Below, one piece after another: positions 9,284-22,929 of a stretch of 64,000 nt of DNA (position 1 is the first letter of the stretch; every line of letters begins with the position of its first letter). The notes beneath the pieces were generated by a model, which was not told the DNA's origin, searched no databases, and saw only the letters and a program-made list of their open reading frames with translations. Source of the DNA: Portunus trituberculatus (lineage: Eukaryota; Arthropoda; Malacostraca; Decapoda; Portunidae); assembly GCF_017591435.1 (NCBI RefSeq), contig NC_059295.1, positions 38,000,916 to 38,064,915 on the forward strand, in the 5' to 3' direction. The position numbers were made by a program, and so were the translations under genes.

Positions 9284-9900
9284 TATTGCCAAGTGGACGG
9301 AGTTGCCATAGGATCCCCCCTTGGAGTACTAATGGCCAACTTTTTCATGGGATGCATCGATGAAGAAGTTTTCAGCACTACTGAGAAACCCATGATCTAC
9401 TGCAGATATGTAGATGACATCTTTATCAAGACCAAAAATGAAGAAGAAGCCAAACATCTATGACTCCGCCTCCAAGAAGTTTCTGGCCTTACCTTCACCA
9501 AAGAAAGCAGCAGTGACAGAAGCATGCCCTTCCTCGACGTCCTCATCAGCCAAGAAAACGAGAAATTAATTACAACTGTTTATACGAAGCCCACCAACCT
9601 GGGATATTGCCTCAATGGATGCAGTGAGTGCCCCCAGAAATACAAGAACTCCACCATCGGCACCTATATAAGAAGAGCCCTCACACATTGCAGAATGTGG
9701 AAGCAAGTCCACAAAGAAATTGAGCGTTCATCTCAAGTTTTAGTCAACAACGGCTTCAGTGAAAAGGATATCCACCAACTCACAAGGAAACTCATAGACA
9801 GCTGGTACAACAAGAAAGAAAAACGAGAAAAAAGAAGATATTGAGATTTTCTACAAAGCTACATTCTCCACTGCATACAAAGATGAGCAGATCATGAGAC
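9284..9900 (+). pseudogene. Penelope RT catalytic segment, right arm
   Basis: Reading frames carry the PLGVLMANFFMGCI and YCRYVDDIFIKTKNE motifs, interrupted by a stop near 9463. An open frame from 9524 follows: MPFLDVLISQENEKLITTVY, then CRMWKQVHKEIERSSQVLVN and a lysine-rich end. It is the uninterrupted counterpart of the left arm's 5622-5803 plus 6909-7302 and shows what the left arm looked like before its insertions. Confidence 0.8.
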
Positions 9901-10449
9901 AGATAGTAATGAAAAAATATCAAACCATCAGACCCTAATACATCACTGAAGCTAACCATATATTACAAAACGAAGAAGACGCAACATCTTCTGCTTAAAA
10001 ACAACCCTTCAAAAGAAAAAGAGACCCTCCAGAAGTCTCATCTCATCTATAGGTTCACATGCAACAGAGGAAACTGTGAATTCCTCCAACCAACCTATAT
10101 TGGGATGACCACAACACAACTCTCCCGGCGACTAACACTCCACTTAGCATCTGGAGCACCCAAAAAACATATGCAAGAAACCCATGGAATGACCATCAAC
10201 AAGGAAACTTTAGAAGAAAACACTGAAATCTTAGCAAATTGTAACGATTCAAGATGCCTTGCAATATTAGAAGCCCTCTACATCAAGGACACGAACCCAG
10301 CAATGAATCAGCAGGAAGATGATCTTCAAGCCTTGCCCAGTGCACGTAGAGCAAGAACTGCGCACCAGCTTGCTGAACAGACCCCGCTGCCGCGCACTAA
10401 CCAATCACAAGTGAGGACGCACAGCCAGCGAGTCACCGAGGAGGAATAA
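9901..10449 (+). pseudogene. Penelope GIY-YIG endonuclease domain, right arm
   Basis: After a frameshifted connector (9905-10040) the frame encodes YRFTCNRGNCEF and YIGMTTTQLSRRLTLHL, then MQETHGMTINKETLEEN and LEALYIKDTNPAMNQQ. This YIG-x(9-10)-R...E arrangement with the late N is the GIY-YIG nuclease fold. The last 115 codons (10105-10449) are open. A stop follows ...QRVTEEE, identical in position to the left arm. Confidence 0.8.
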
Positions 10450-10670
10450 ATAGACCCCTCCCAGCCCAGTCACAGCATTCCCTCTGACACCAGGAGAAGA
10501 GATACACTACTGAGGAAGGGTCATCAGACCCGAAATCACAATTTAGCCAACATGACTAGCTTCAGCGAAGTCATACAAAAACTTGAAAAAGATAAAAAGA
10601 CATCTATAAGATATAAAGAAAATATCTTAAAGAAAATAACAAATGCTGAACTAGCTATCACCTTCAATGA

Positions 10671-10673
<3 letters not shown>

Positions 10674-10751
<78 letters not shown>

Positions 10752-10760
10752 ATATATATA
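10674..10760. repeat. (TA)n microsatellite
   Basis: A TA tract with a few ATGTATA variants lies between the end of the Penelope palindrome and the next Tigger. Confidence 0.95.
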
Positions 10761-12208
10761 CAGTAAGTCCTCATTATACAGTAGTTCTTTATCCGGCAAA
10801 TTCAGTTACGGTATTTGGAAATTACTACCCTCGATTTGATATACGGTAAAAAAATTCACAGATACAGTATCCACTCGTCATCCGAGGGTCCAGCGCAAGG
10901 GAGCAAGGGTGATGACGTCATCCACACCACACCTCCCCGCCACTCAAAGTACTAACTTTAACTTGACCACTCTTGGAACCTCTTATCTCTTCCCTCCCCC
11001 CCTTTTTTAACTGCATTACATATTACTTACATGCATTACTAATTAGATGAATAAATGGAATATTAAAAAGTCTATTGTAAGCACAAATATATTCATAATA
11101 ATTATGGCAAACATTTAAAGCCTACTACCAGCGGCAAACCATGCAGCAACTCATAAAGGGCACAGATTGGCCTGGCAAGCCCACTATCAGAGAATGGTGG
11201 AAGTTGTATAACATCAGGCACACTGTAGATAACATCAAGTCATCTTGAGACGAAGTGAAGACGTCTACCATGAACTTGGTGTGGAATAAAGTATGGCTAG
11301 AATGCGTGCATGACTTCCCAGGCTTCGCTGAAGACAACATTGGTGCGATCAGAAATGACATAACAAATCTGTGCCATAGGGGTGGCTTCAATGAAGTTGA
11401 TGATGATGATGTTCAAGATCTTTTGGAAAACCATGCTGAATTTCTCTCAAATGATGAACTTATAGAGCTAGACAAGGCATCACAGGAGGCAGAAAAAGAG
11501 GGAGACGAGGAAGAAGAACCTGTGCGTGGCCTGGACATCAAAACTCTTAGAGAATGTCTTGGTGGTATCGAAAAAGCTCTGAAAACTCTGAACTCTGAAG
11601 GAACGTGACCCAAATTCTGTCAGGAGTAGCAAAATGGCACATGACGTAAAGAAAAGTGTCAAGATTTATCAAGAAATCTATGATGAAAAAACAAAAAAAA
11701 ATAAACAGTCCTCTATCTACTCATTCTTCAAGCCAGTCAGACATGCCGTCCTTGTGCCGACCCTGCTACAGCTGGCCCTTCCTCAATATTCTCTTTCTTC
11801 AAACCAATGAAATGTGCCGACCCTGCTAAAGCTGGCCCATCTACATCTGCTTCTGACAGTGCAGACAACAACGTCTTATCCTTGTCTGCCCACTCAGCAG
11901 AAGATAAGTAAGGGCTGAAATCCCTACTGTCCCTTAGCCTCAGGAGGGACATCATCTAATAGAATACATGGCGATTGAAAGGTAAATAAAAAACATTTTC
12001 TGTTTATTTCTTTTGCGCAATACTTTACGTTTTTTATATATTTTTTTAATGATTTTTTTCATGTATTTTTATTTCTGTAGGTGTGACTTTCGACGTGCTG
12101 GAACACACTCCCTAATATTACATGTTATAATGGGTTCAGTATACGGTAAATTCAATATGCGGTAAGGTTTTCAGGAACACATATGTACTGTAAAACGAGG
12201 ACTTACTG
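10761..12208 (+). mobile_element. Tigger family 2 (deleted, keeps transposase C-terminus)
   Basis: The left end is CAGTAAGTCCTCATTATACA and the right end is ...AAAACGAGGACTTACTG, with TA on both sides. The interior keeps only the C-terminal part of a TIGD1-like transposase. Subterminal motifs ATACGGTAAA recur near both ends. Confidence 0.85.
11125..11720 (+). pseudogene. Tigger (TIGD1-like) transposase C-terminal region
   Basis: The frame reads REWWKLYNIRHTVDNI, then after a stop MNLVWNKVWLECVHDFPGF, then FNEVDDDDVQDLLENHAEFL and SNDELIELDKASQEAE. These follow the order of the post-catalytic region of Tigger transposases: a WKxYNI motif, an MNxxWxKxWPECVHDF motif, then ELLExHxEELTNEELxEL. 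The catalytic DDE residues lie upstream of what remains. One internal stop (about 11247) and a stop at 11606 break it. Confidence 0.8.
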
Positions 12209-12221
12209 TACATGTATATTA

Positions 12222-12299
<78 letters not shown>
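12209..12299. repeat. (TA)n microsatellite
   Basis: A TA tract with CATG-type variants on the left (near 12211-12240) and pure TA on the right. Confidence 0.95.
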
Positions 12300-12302
<3 letters not shown>

Positions 12303-12996
12303 TCAACCCTCGATTTGCCGGACCTCCATTTGTCGGATTTCGGATTTGCCGGACAAGAGTCTGTGGGGAAAAAAAAAAAAAAAAAAAAAAAAAAGTCCGG
12401 GACAAGTCGATTTCAAACTACCGCGCCAGACAAAGTTCGCAAATCGGGCACTATAGATGGCAGCGCGGGCGGACATACACGTCTAGTACTGGACTGTAAA
12501 CAAGTCTGCCGCGTCACACGAGTGTTGTGCTTACGTGTCGGCGGCATTGGCATGTGTTACGGCCCCACGTGGTGAGATGATGATGATGATGATGATGATG
12601 GTCGTCGGAGGTTTTGCCTTTGCCTCGGCACCTCCTGTTACTTCTATTCTTCCTGATCCTGCCTTTCTTTTATTTTTCTTTCTCTTGTCTTCCACATCTG
12701 GTGCAAAGTCTCTTTCTTCTCCTCAGTTTTGTTTTTCTGAACAAAAACGTCTGATTTATTTTCAACTTCCTGGTACAGCTGGTGCAGGTGCCGAAATGCC
12801 GTTAAAGACAACACTATGTTCCCACCGGAAATTTTGCCGTTAAACACGGGATTCCGGTAAATCGCGTGCCGTTAAAGCGGGTTCAACCTGTATAGGGTAA
12901 AGTCCGGCAAGGGGTAGACCCCGGACATTTTCCATTGCCGGACATTTGCCATTCCCGGACAAGCCTTCCCCTTTAGTCCGGCAAATCGAGGGTTGA

Positions 12997-12999
<3 letters not shown>
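12300..12999. mobile_element. Tigger-like MITE, family 3
   Basis: It opens CACTCAACCCTCGATTTGCC and closes with the exact inverted ...GCAAATCGAGGGTTGAGTG, with TA repeats on both sides. Inside are a poly-A run (12368-12392), an (ATG)n run near 12576-12600, and a GGTTCAACCTGTA segment near 12877-12891 that looks like the terminus of yet another Tigger. No convincing transposase frame is visible. Extra GCCGGAC copies occur just inside both ends. Confidence 0.8.

Positions 13000-13069
<70 letters not shown>
13000..13069. repeat. (TA)n microsatellite
   Basis: A TA tract fills the space between two TA-flanked elements. Confidence 0.95.
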
Positions 13070-13316
13070 CAGTCAACCCTCGGCTATCACGACTTCCGCT
13101 ATCGCGTTTTATTGCTATCACGCACCCATGAAAAGCTGCTAAAATTTCATTATCGCGACCTCAGATGCCTGCTATCACGCGCCCAGCCATGAAGTCATGG
13201 GATATCTGAGCGCTCATTGGCCAAAACCGCCTTACCATCAAGATCAATACGGCTATTGCGTTTTCGGCTATAGTGCGGCTATTTCGGCCCCAATTGGGCG
13301 TGATAGCCGAGGGTTA

Positions 13317-13320
<4 letters not shown>
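13070..13320. mobile_element. 251-bp MITE, family 4 (Tigger-like)
   Basis: The left end CAGTCAACCCTCGGCTATCA matches the right end, which reads CACTTAACCCTCGGCTATCA in inverse orientation. CTATC(A/G)CG motifs recur throughout. It is far too short to code for a transposase. The AACCCTCG core of the TIR is shared with family 3, so the two probably used related transposases. Confidence 0.8.

Positions 13321-13394
<74 letters not shown>
13321..13394. repeat. (TG)n(TA)n compound microsatellite
   Basis: Five TG units followed by about 30 TA units separate MITE family 4 from Tigger copy 4. Confidence 0.95.
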
Positions 13395-13397
<3 letters not shown>

Positions 13398-13842
13398 GCA
13401 ACCTCTGCTTAACGAAGGTTCACACAACGAAATTTCGCTGCAACGAAGGTTTCCTTTTACTACCATCTGCTCGTTTAACAAACACCAAATTCGCTTTAAC
13501 AAAATTTTATCCAAGTAATTTTTTCCAAGTTTGAAAGCCCCACCGTATCACGCAAGCCGACAGGCTTTTGAATACACCAGCGCCTCTCGTGGAAAAAACG
13601 CGTACCACTCACTGCCCCTAGTTCAAAACAATAACAGTGTCAGCAGTAGCTCGTCTTCCATCACTCTACATGCCACCAAAACGCCATGCAATGTCACCTA
13701 GCACTGCTAAGACCAGGAAGTCTCTTACTCTCGAAGTGAAGCTAGATATTATTCACAGACACGAGACAAGAAAACTAATAGCATTGCTTCCCACCATGGC
13801 TTGACTCCATCTACTGTCTACCATTTTCAAGTCAGCACACAC
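13395..13842 (+). mobile_element. Tigger family 1, copy 4, left part
   Basis: It matches the first ~430 bp of copies 1 and 2 but lacks the (ATCAAG)n insert. It stops at CAAGTCAGCACAC where the piggyBac-like element begins, and resumes at 16788. The DNA-binding region is present (AAGACCAGGAAGTCTCTTAC) but frameshifted. Confidence 0.8.
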
Positions 13843-13846
13843 TCAA
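13843..13846. other. Left target-site copy of the piggyBac-like element (TCAA, from TTAA)
   Basis: The uninterrupted Tigger copies have CTTTATTAAGAAGGCTGG here, so the original target was TTAA. The left copy has mutated to TCAA; the right copy at 16784-16787 is intact TTAA. Confidence 0.65.
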
Positions 13847-14166
13847 CCTTTCCTTCTGGCAATCGTATATATACGATTGCATCAATGCGTCCATAGCAAC
13901 GGCGATCATACCCGTAATCAAGAATTTTCGCGCCTCAATTTTGAGCTCCAAGCACGGTTTCTCGAGTCAGATTGGTGAGTGAAAGTGTCTGGCATGTTTC
14001 CACATGTAGTGTTGTCACTAGCTCTGGAAATTTAGCAGTAACTAAGCTATTTTCCCTTTCTCTGGGCGACACTTGGCAACCCCAGCAACCCGCCAGGTGG
14101 AGAGCACCATGATAAGTGCAAAGAGACATCCTGATAACAGCGAAGGATCTCAGATCATAACTCACC

Positions 14167-14355
14167 ATGGAGCAGGACAGAACATATGTATTTAGCAGTG
14201 CTTCTGAGTTTGAAGACAGTGACAGTGAATATTTTGAAGAAGAAACTGAAAAAAGCGAAGACATTAGTGAGGACTCGGAAAGTGAAAAAAAATATTACCT
14301 ATCATTCTTTCATGTTAATTTTTTCATTATCTTCGATTTTATAATAAAATGGTAG
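14167..14355 (+). pseudogene. Acidic N-terminal frame, possible piggyBac transposase start
   Basis: The frame MEQDRTYVFSSASEFEDSDS and its continuation is very rich in D, E and S for about 45 residues, then turns hydrophobic and stops. Acidic N-termini are usual in piggyBac transposases, and the position inside the element fits, but no catalytic DDD motif is visible. The assignment is an inference from context. Confidence 0.35.
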
Positions 14356-14368
14356 AAGGTAACTTGTC

Positions 14369-16107
<1,739 letters not shown>

Positions 16108-16109
16108 TG

Positions 16110-16524
<415 letters not shown>

Positions 16525-16783
16525 TGTGTGTGTGCACGCAGTGTCATCGCTCTCCGGTCTGTTTCTGGAAGACGGATCACACAGCGGGAGGAGGAGCAAT
16601 CCTTGATAAGGCATAAACTGAACTTTCAGAGGTCACATCGAGCTACAAAGTACATCATTGTATTCAGAATAACAAAGAGAAAATAATTATTAGTATTCAA
16701 ATAGTTTTCTGACAATTTCTAGGTTTACCATTTTTAGCCGTCATAGCAAATGGGAAAATAGTTTAAGCGCCAGAAGGAAAGGG

Positions 16784-17416
<633 letters not shown>

Positions 17417-17550
17417 CATTTAGCTGATGCTGTATGATTCAATATAATCACATGCAGCATGAAGAAGCCTAGAACTAATTCAACAAGAATATCATAACAA
17501 TATGAAAGATTATATCAATAATGAGGACTAAACCACATTTTTCAACTTAC

Positions 17551-17694
17551 CTGAGCATCATTCAATTCTTCAAGTATGGTTGTGTTCTCCTTCAAAGTGT
17601 CACACACACACATGAACTCCACTTCCCGATGATTACTGAAGAACCGTGTTCTAATAGCTTGAACAACATGTGTAGCAGATAACCCCTTAGGTAC
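17551..17694 (-). CDS. Marf1: MARF1-like gene, exon C (NYN domain continuation)
   Basis: The 144-bp exon encodes 48 residues including VPKGLSATHVVQAIRTRFFS, then HREVEFMCVCDTLKENTTIL and EELNDAQ. They follow the vertebrate MARF1 NYN ribonuclease domain closely (VPxGxSATxVVQxIRxxFF, HREAEFICVCD, KEN, ELNxxQV). The acceptor CTTTCAG|GTACC and donor GCTCAG|GTAAGT are both canonical. The exon starts and ends in phase 0, which fits the end of exon B. The following exon, which would supply the V-AHIN-A segment, is not visible between 1 and 17550. Confidence 0.88.
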
Positions 17695-18539
17695 CTGAAA
17701 GATTGAATTACCATGATTATTATAACATGTCATTATAATTAATTTTTTTCCTCTTTAAAGAAAAAACAACACTGAAAAATTATTCCTAGCTCTTTCTACT
17801 CATCTCCTTGTAGCCATCTCTTAGGCATGAAGGAAATTCAGATGCACACTACTTATATTATCAACCACTTGATAGACTAAGGACCAAACTGCTACAAAGT
17901 GGTATACTCCACAAAGTACTGAGTAATAGGATTACCATATCCCTTAGCCTCCAATTTTGGATATTTCTTTTGACCTTTAATTTGGGATTAACAGCTAATT
18001 GAAACTTTGATTGCTTTTTATTTTTAGTTCTTTCAATTGCCCTTGGGCAGTGCCACTTATATAAAAAATCAAATTCTTTGCAGAATTTCAATCTTGTATG
18101 AATTTGTAACTATGTCAGCCTTTCCTCAAGTGTCATATAGCTTTGTGAGCTATTTCAGTCCTCTTAATCTCCTCTTTTCTCTTATTTTCATGAACTTCTG
18201 CACTCTTGCATCCATCACACCTAACATACTCATATACATTCTCTTAGTCATCCAGTCCTTAAATTCCATCTTTGCATGCTTTAATCCTCTCAACCATTTC
18301 TTTCAAATACTCTAGCACTTGGTTTCATTTTACTTCTTCAATGGAAGTAAATTATATCATACAAATATACATTATCTTAGCCATTTCATTATTTATGAAT
18401 TATATTTCCTGCATATCACCTTAGAATGTTGTATTGCATTAAATCCTTTCTTTGATTAAGATGAAGGTTAGTGAGGAAGGAGGAAGTTTCAGCAAAGATG
18501 TTAACTGGATCAGATTTTTACTATTAAATTTATAACAAG
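17695..18539 (-). other. MARF1 intron sequence, no recognised element
   Basis: AT-rich unique-looking sequence. I see no coding homology, TIRs or tandem repeats of note. Confidence 0.5.
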
Positions 18540-18960
18540 TGAGTACTTAGGAAAGAATGAAAAGTTGTATGCAACATTCCTGGAACTAGAGAAAATGTAT
18601 ATTGGGGTGAATAGAGAAGCCCTTCTTAAAATAGATAGAGGAGATCAGTTGTTACAGGAAATTAAGATAGAGCTTCAAGAGGTCCACAACAGGAACAGAG
18701 GTGAAGCAAGGATGTGTGATGTCTCCAGCTATTTAGCATATTCGTGGATAGCTGCTAGAGGAGGGAGAATTGAGTTGAATAAAATGCAGCAACATCCCTG
18801 TTTGCAGATGACAATGTCTTCCTAACAGCAAGTGAAAAGAAACAACAGTGAGTTATGGTTAATTTCCATTGGGTGTAAGTGAAGTTCAAATTGAAGGTAA
18901 ATGCTAGAAAAGAAGTAGTGATGGTGTTTGAGAAGAGAAGTGGAGATGTGTGTTTCTAAG
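18540..18960 (+). pseudogene. RTE-like reverse transcriptase remnant
   Basis: Fragments align in order with RTE-clade RT: FLELEKMYIGVNREAL (from the FxDLEKAYDRVxREAL motif), then after frame changes CVMSP-like sequence near 18715 and LFADDNVFLTASEKKQQ near 18797 (from LLFADDTVLL). A KYLRNNT segment near 19020 corresponds to the FKYLG motif. It is strongly decayed and lies within a MARF1 intron, antisense to the gene. Confidence 0.65.
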
Positions 18961-19389
18961 ATACCTTAAAGGGTGAAAATACACATTTATTAGAGAATGA
19001 CAATCAATGAATTTAAATATCTGAGAAATAATACAGTAGACACCTGCCAAAACAATAATTTACTCCCAGTGTGGCTTAATATCACTAATTCTAATCTAGT
19101 AGACTAGTTTATGGGGTGCTGTGTACTTACCATTAAAATTGGCTGTGACCTTACTGAAGATTTTCCTTTGTATATCACAACTCAAGGGGCAGACACAGCC
19201 TGTCCACTGAAGACAACTCTCCTCCTTCACACAAAACTACATGCACCTAATAACACACACCATTCTTAATATTAGAAGTTAAAAATGGCAACCCCTACAC
19301 CAGCCTCAGAGCCCCCTTCTGAGTAGGAAGACCACAAATGCACCCAGGTCAGATTACTCTTCCAGTATTGATTCTAAATGTTTTAACAC
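18961..19389. other. MARF1 intron sequence, no clear element
   Basis: This contains the decayed tail of the RTE remnant and about 300 bp leading into the next LINE. Nothing else is recognisable. Confidence 0.4.
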
Positions 19390-22300
19390 CCCCTCAACTT
19401 TTTCTTCATTAATTTCAACATTCGTAGTCTTGGATCTAATCTTCATTCAGTAAAACACAGCCTCTCCTCTACTAAAAATCATCTTTTTCTCATGGAAACA
19501 CGTGTCTGAGGAAGCTGACAGTAGCCCATTTTCTGTTTCATCCCCCTTTCTCTATCGTCTTTTTCCTTCCAAAGCTGGATGCTGCATCTATGAGTGCAAC
19601 AACTTGACTTGCTCTTGTGTCTACACTCTTGAATCTTCCAAGTTTTCCACCATCTGGCTACAACTTCAGAATCACTCTCTAACTAAATTCATCTATCCTA
19701 TCTACCTCTAACCTGACTTCTCTGATAATAAGAAATTCTTTCACTACGTATTTAATTTGAGGAACACATTCTGTCTCTCTATCATCTTAAAGAGATCTCC
19801 ATCCTTAGAGTCTTAAATGTTCACCACTAGCTTTGGCTTTCCTCTCCCACCATTCTGGTAAACTAGCCTTCAACTTTGCTATCCTCCATGACATAAAGCA
19901 ACTGGTGCAACATCCTACTCATATTCCTGATTGTCTTGGAGATACGCCCAAAATTCTTGACCTTTTCATTACCTCTAATATTTCTTTTATGCTGTCACCC
20001 TATCATCTCCTTTGGGCTCCTCCAACCACAATCTCATTTCTGTATCTTGTCCTATTTCTCCAATCACTCTTCAGGATCCCCCAAAGCGGAGGTGCCTCTG
20101 GTGTTATGCCTCTGCCAGTTGGGGAGGACCTGAGGAGATATTATGCTGATTTTCCCTAGAATGATTACTGTTTCCATGTCAGAGACCCATCTCTTTGTGC
20201 TGAGCTCATAACAGAGGTCATAGTGTCTGGCATGGAGGCATACATTCCTCAATCTTTCTTTAAATTTAAACCTACCAAATCTTGGTTTAATGCAACCTGT
20301 TCTCATGCTATACATGATAGAGACATTGTCCACAAAAGGTACGAGTACTTGAGCCTTCCATCACCTGAATCTCATGCACTTTATATTTCTGCTGGAATCA
20401 TGCCAAGTCTGTTCTTCAACTTGCCAAAAACTCCTTCACTATACTAAAACCCATCCCTACCTACCCATAGGGCGTTGGCCATGTCTGCTGTGAGACTATG
20501 CCAAATCTCCAATAAAAACAAACTACTCACTGTCCTGTAGTCATAGCATTATAAAAAAAAATAACATTCTCAGAACATTCAGAAACCTTAATTAAGTGGT
20601 AGATGATATAAATAATTGTCATATACGAAAATAAATCAAGCTAGTTCATATACATGGACGGTGATGTGTCATATCAGGTCAGGCGACGTTGCCACTCACG
20701 ACCCAGGTGGAATTTCCCGGGGAGGTTGAGGGGGTGAGTCAGGTCGCCACGCACGTGTCGCTTCACTTCTCCTCTGGTCACTACCATGGAAGGACCCCCT
20801 GACGCTTCCCCGTCATACACTGTCTTGCGCAGCCAGACCAAGGAATTCATATTCCGCCTTAAAAGATATTTCTTGCAAGAGAAAGCAAATCGGGCAACAC
20901 TCTTACCTTTAACTCACGCAAGGAACCACTCAATATATTACTATGTTTCTACTCGTATGTGCACTTATTTGACAAACATGTAAATTACTTGTCTCATTTT
21001 CATGTATATAACCAGAATCTTTATTGCATTTAATGTACTATATAGCTGCATAGGTATTTGGGTCTCTTCTGACTTCTTTTAATGAAGTAGAGAACGATCA
21101 TCACTCCGTTTTCTTTGAAGAAGGTACTGGTATAGCAGTGGCAACGTCGCACCCAAGAGGAGCCACATCTTGTGGGTAGCTACAGATGAGTTCTAGTATA
21201 ATAGAAAATGTCAAAACCTTTTGAAATTGAACACCCCTTGAGACGTCTGCCATCTGGCCAAAAACATCTCCAATGACTTTACTTCTTCACCTTTCCCTCC
21301 TTTAATTCATCCTGATGGCACCATTGCCATCTCATCTCCTTCTAAAGTTAAACTCTTCTCTCAAACCTTTAGTATAAACTCTATTTCCTTATGCCAACTC
21401 TTCTCTCAAACCTTTAGTATAAACTCTTGTGCCTTCAATTAAAATTCTTTACAAAGATGCTTTCCATGCCTTCAATTAAAATTTTTTACAATGATGCTTT
21501 CCATGCCTCCACTGGCCTAAACCCTAAGAAGGCTTGCCTGGTCAAACTCTTTCACTACATCTATTGGCTTCTATCTTTCCTTTTTGCTGGAAATTTTCCT
21601 ACATTCAGCATGTTCCTAAAAAAAGGGTGATTATTTAATCCCTCAAATTATTACCCTATTGCTTTACGAGTAATCTCTTACTTATCTATTTTAATCTATC
21701 CTCAAAAGAAAGATTCTTAAACATTTATCACTTCACAATATTCTATCTGATCACCAATATGGCTTTCGTAAAGGCTACTTTACAAATCTTCTCACTTTCC
21801 TTTCTGAGTCTTGGTCATCCTCTTTGAGATTTAAGTGGAACTTTTGCTGTTGCCTTGCATATATCAAAAGCTTTTGATAGGATCTGTCACAAAGTTCTTA
21901 TCTCCAAACAACCCTCCAACAGCTTCTATTCTTTTCTCCACAACTCCATCTCAAGTTTTCTCTCTGAGCATTCTATTACTAATATGGAGATAGCCCCTGT
22001 TGTTCTCCTAAATCTATTAACAATGGTGTTCCTCTGGGTTGTGTCCTGTCACCCTCTCCCTTTCTATTGTTCATCAATGATCTTCTAAACCAAACTTCTT
22101 ATTTGATCCACTTTTATGCTCATGATACCACCCTACACTTTTCCATGTCTTTTCAGGGATGACCAACCCTTCAGGAAGTCAATTGATCATTCAGGGACAG
22201 AACACCTGATTTCAGTTCTCTAAAATTAGGACAGAGAAAACTTAGTAGAATTCAATGCCTCAAAAACTCAATTCCTCCACCTAACAATTTGACACAATCT

Positions 22301-22910
22301 ACCAGACAACTATCCCCTCTTCATTAACACTCAACTGTTCCCCTCTTCTACAATGAATATCCTCAGTCTGTCCTTTACTTATAATCTAAACTGGAAACTT
22401 GCATCTTTTCTCTAACTAAAACAGCATCTATGAAATTAGGCGTTCTGAGCCATCTCTGCCAGTTTTTCTCACCTCCTCAACTGCTAGCTCCATACATGGG
22501 CAGATAAGGCCTATGTATGGAGTACTCTTTACATGTATGGGGGATGTTCTACTCACACTATTTAATTAGACAGGCTGGAATCAGAAGCTTTTCGTCTTAT
22601 CAACTCTTCTCCTTTGATTAATTGTCATCAGCCTCTTTCTCACTGACACAATGTTGCATCTCTTGCTATCTTCTACTACTATTGTCATGCAACTCTCTTC
22701 TGATCTTGTTTACTGCATGTCTCTCCTCTTCCCATGGCCTTGCTGCACAAGACTTTCTTCTTTCTCCTACTTTTATTTTGTCCACCTCTCGAATGCAAAA
22801 GTTAAATGTTACTCTCAATCATGCATCCCTTTCTCTAGTAAACTCTGAAACTGGCTATCTGCTTCTGTATTTCCATCTTCCTATGACCTAAATTCATGTA
22901 AGATTTCAAG
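19390..22910 (+). pseudogene. Jockey-like LINE (family A), decayed, nearly full ORF2
   Basis: The endonuclease begins with FNIRSLGSNLHSV and continues with SKAGCCIYECNNLTCS and, after breaks, FCYPPxH-type sequence near 19880. The RT palm is recognisable near 21770-22140 (QYGFRKG-like, HISKAFDRICHKVLIS, LLFYCSSMIF). The C-terminus near 22370-22600 has LTYNLNWKLAS and YGVLFTCMGDVLLTLFN-like sequence from the LNWKLHI and YGSHVWGGSTHTALLDR motifs. Many stops. It is interrupted at about 20560-21190 by an unrelated insert. All in the MARF1 intron, antisense to the gene. Confidence 0.7.
20560..21190 (+). mobile_element. DNA-transposon-like insert with GCGACGTTGCCACT inverted repeats
   Basis: A 14-bp inverted repeat occurs at 20683-20696 and 21137-21150. 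Between them, a 65-codon frame from 20786 (MEGPPDASPSYTVLRSQTKE, then EFIFRLKRYFLQEKANR) looks like the N-terminus of a transposase with a helical region, but ends before any catalytic domain. The GC content is higher than the flanking LINE. The precise insertion limits and target duplication are not clear. Confidence 0.45.
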
Positions 22911-22929
22911 ATATTCCATTCTTTTAGCT

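Larger units (their letters stand above)
4085..10673. mobile_element. Penelope-like element arranged as a giant palindrome
   Basis: The locus is an inverted repeat around a 19-bp spacer (7847-7865). From the centre outwards each arm carries an N-terminal RT segment that runs towards the centre, then a C-terminal RT plus GIY-YIG segment that runs outwards. Without later insertions the arms are about 1.93 kb each: the right arm is 7866-8406 plus 9284-10673; the left arm is 4098-7846 minus the inserts at 4908-5621 and 5804-6908. The same junction (GGGGACAAGTATTGCC) joins the two RT segments in both arms, so the internal inversion predates the duplication. The RT motif and GIY-YIG domain identify the class. 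Confidence 0.85.

Noticed and set aside
11413..11613. Serine-rich minus-strand frames
   Set aside because: Antisense of the acidic C-terminus of the Tigger transposase.
12535..12843. A coding region in the Tigger-like family 3 element (MMMMMM frame)
   Set aside because: The methionine run is an (ATG)n repeat and the rest shows no transposase motif.
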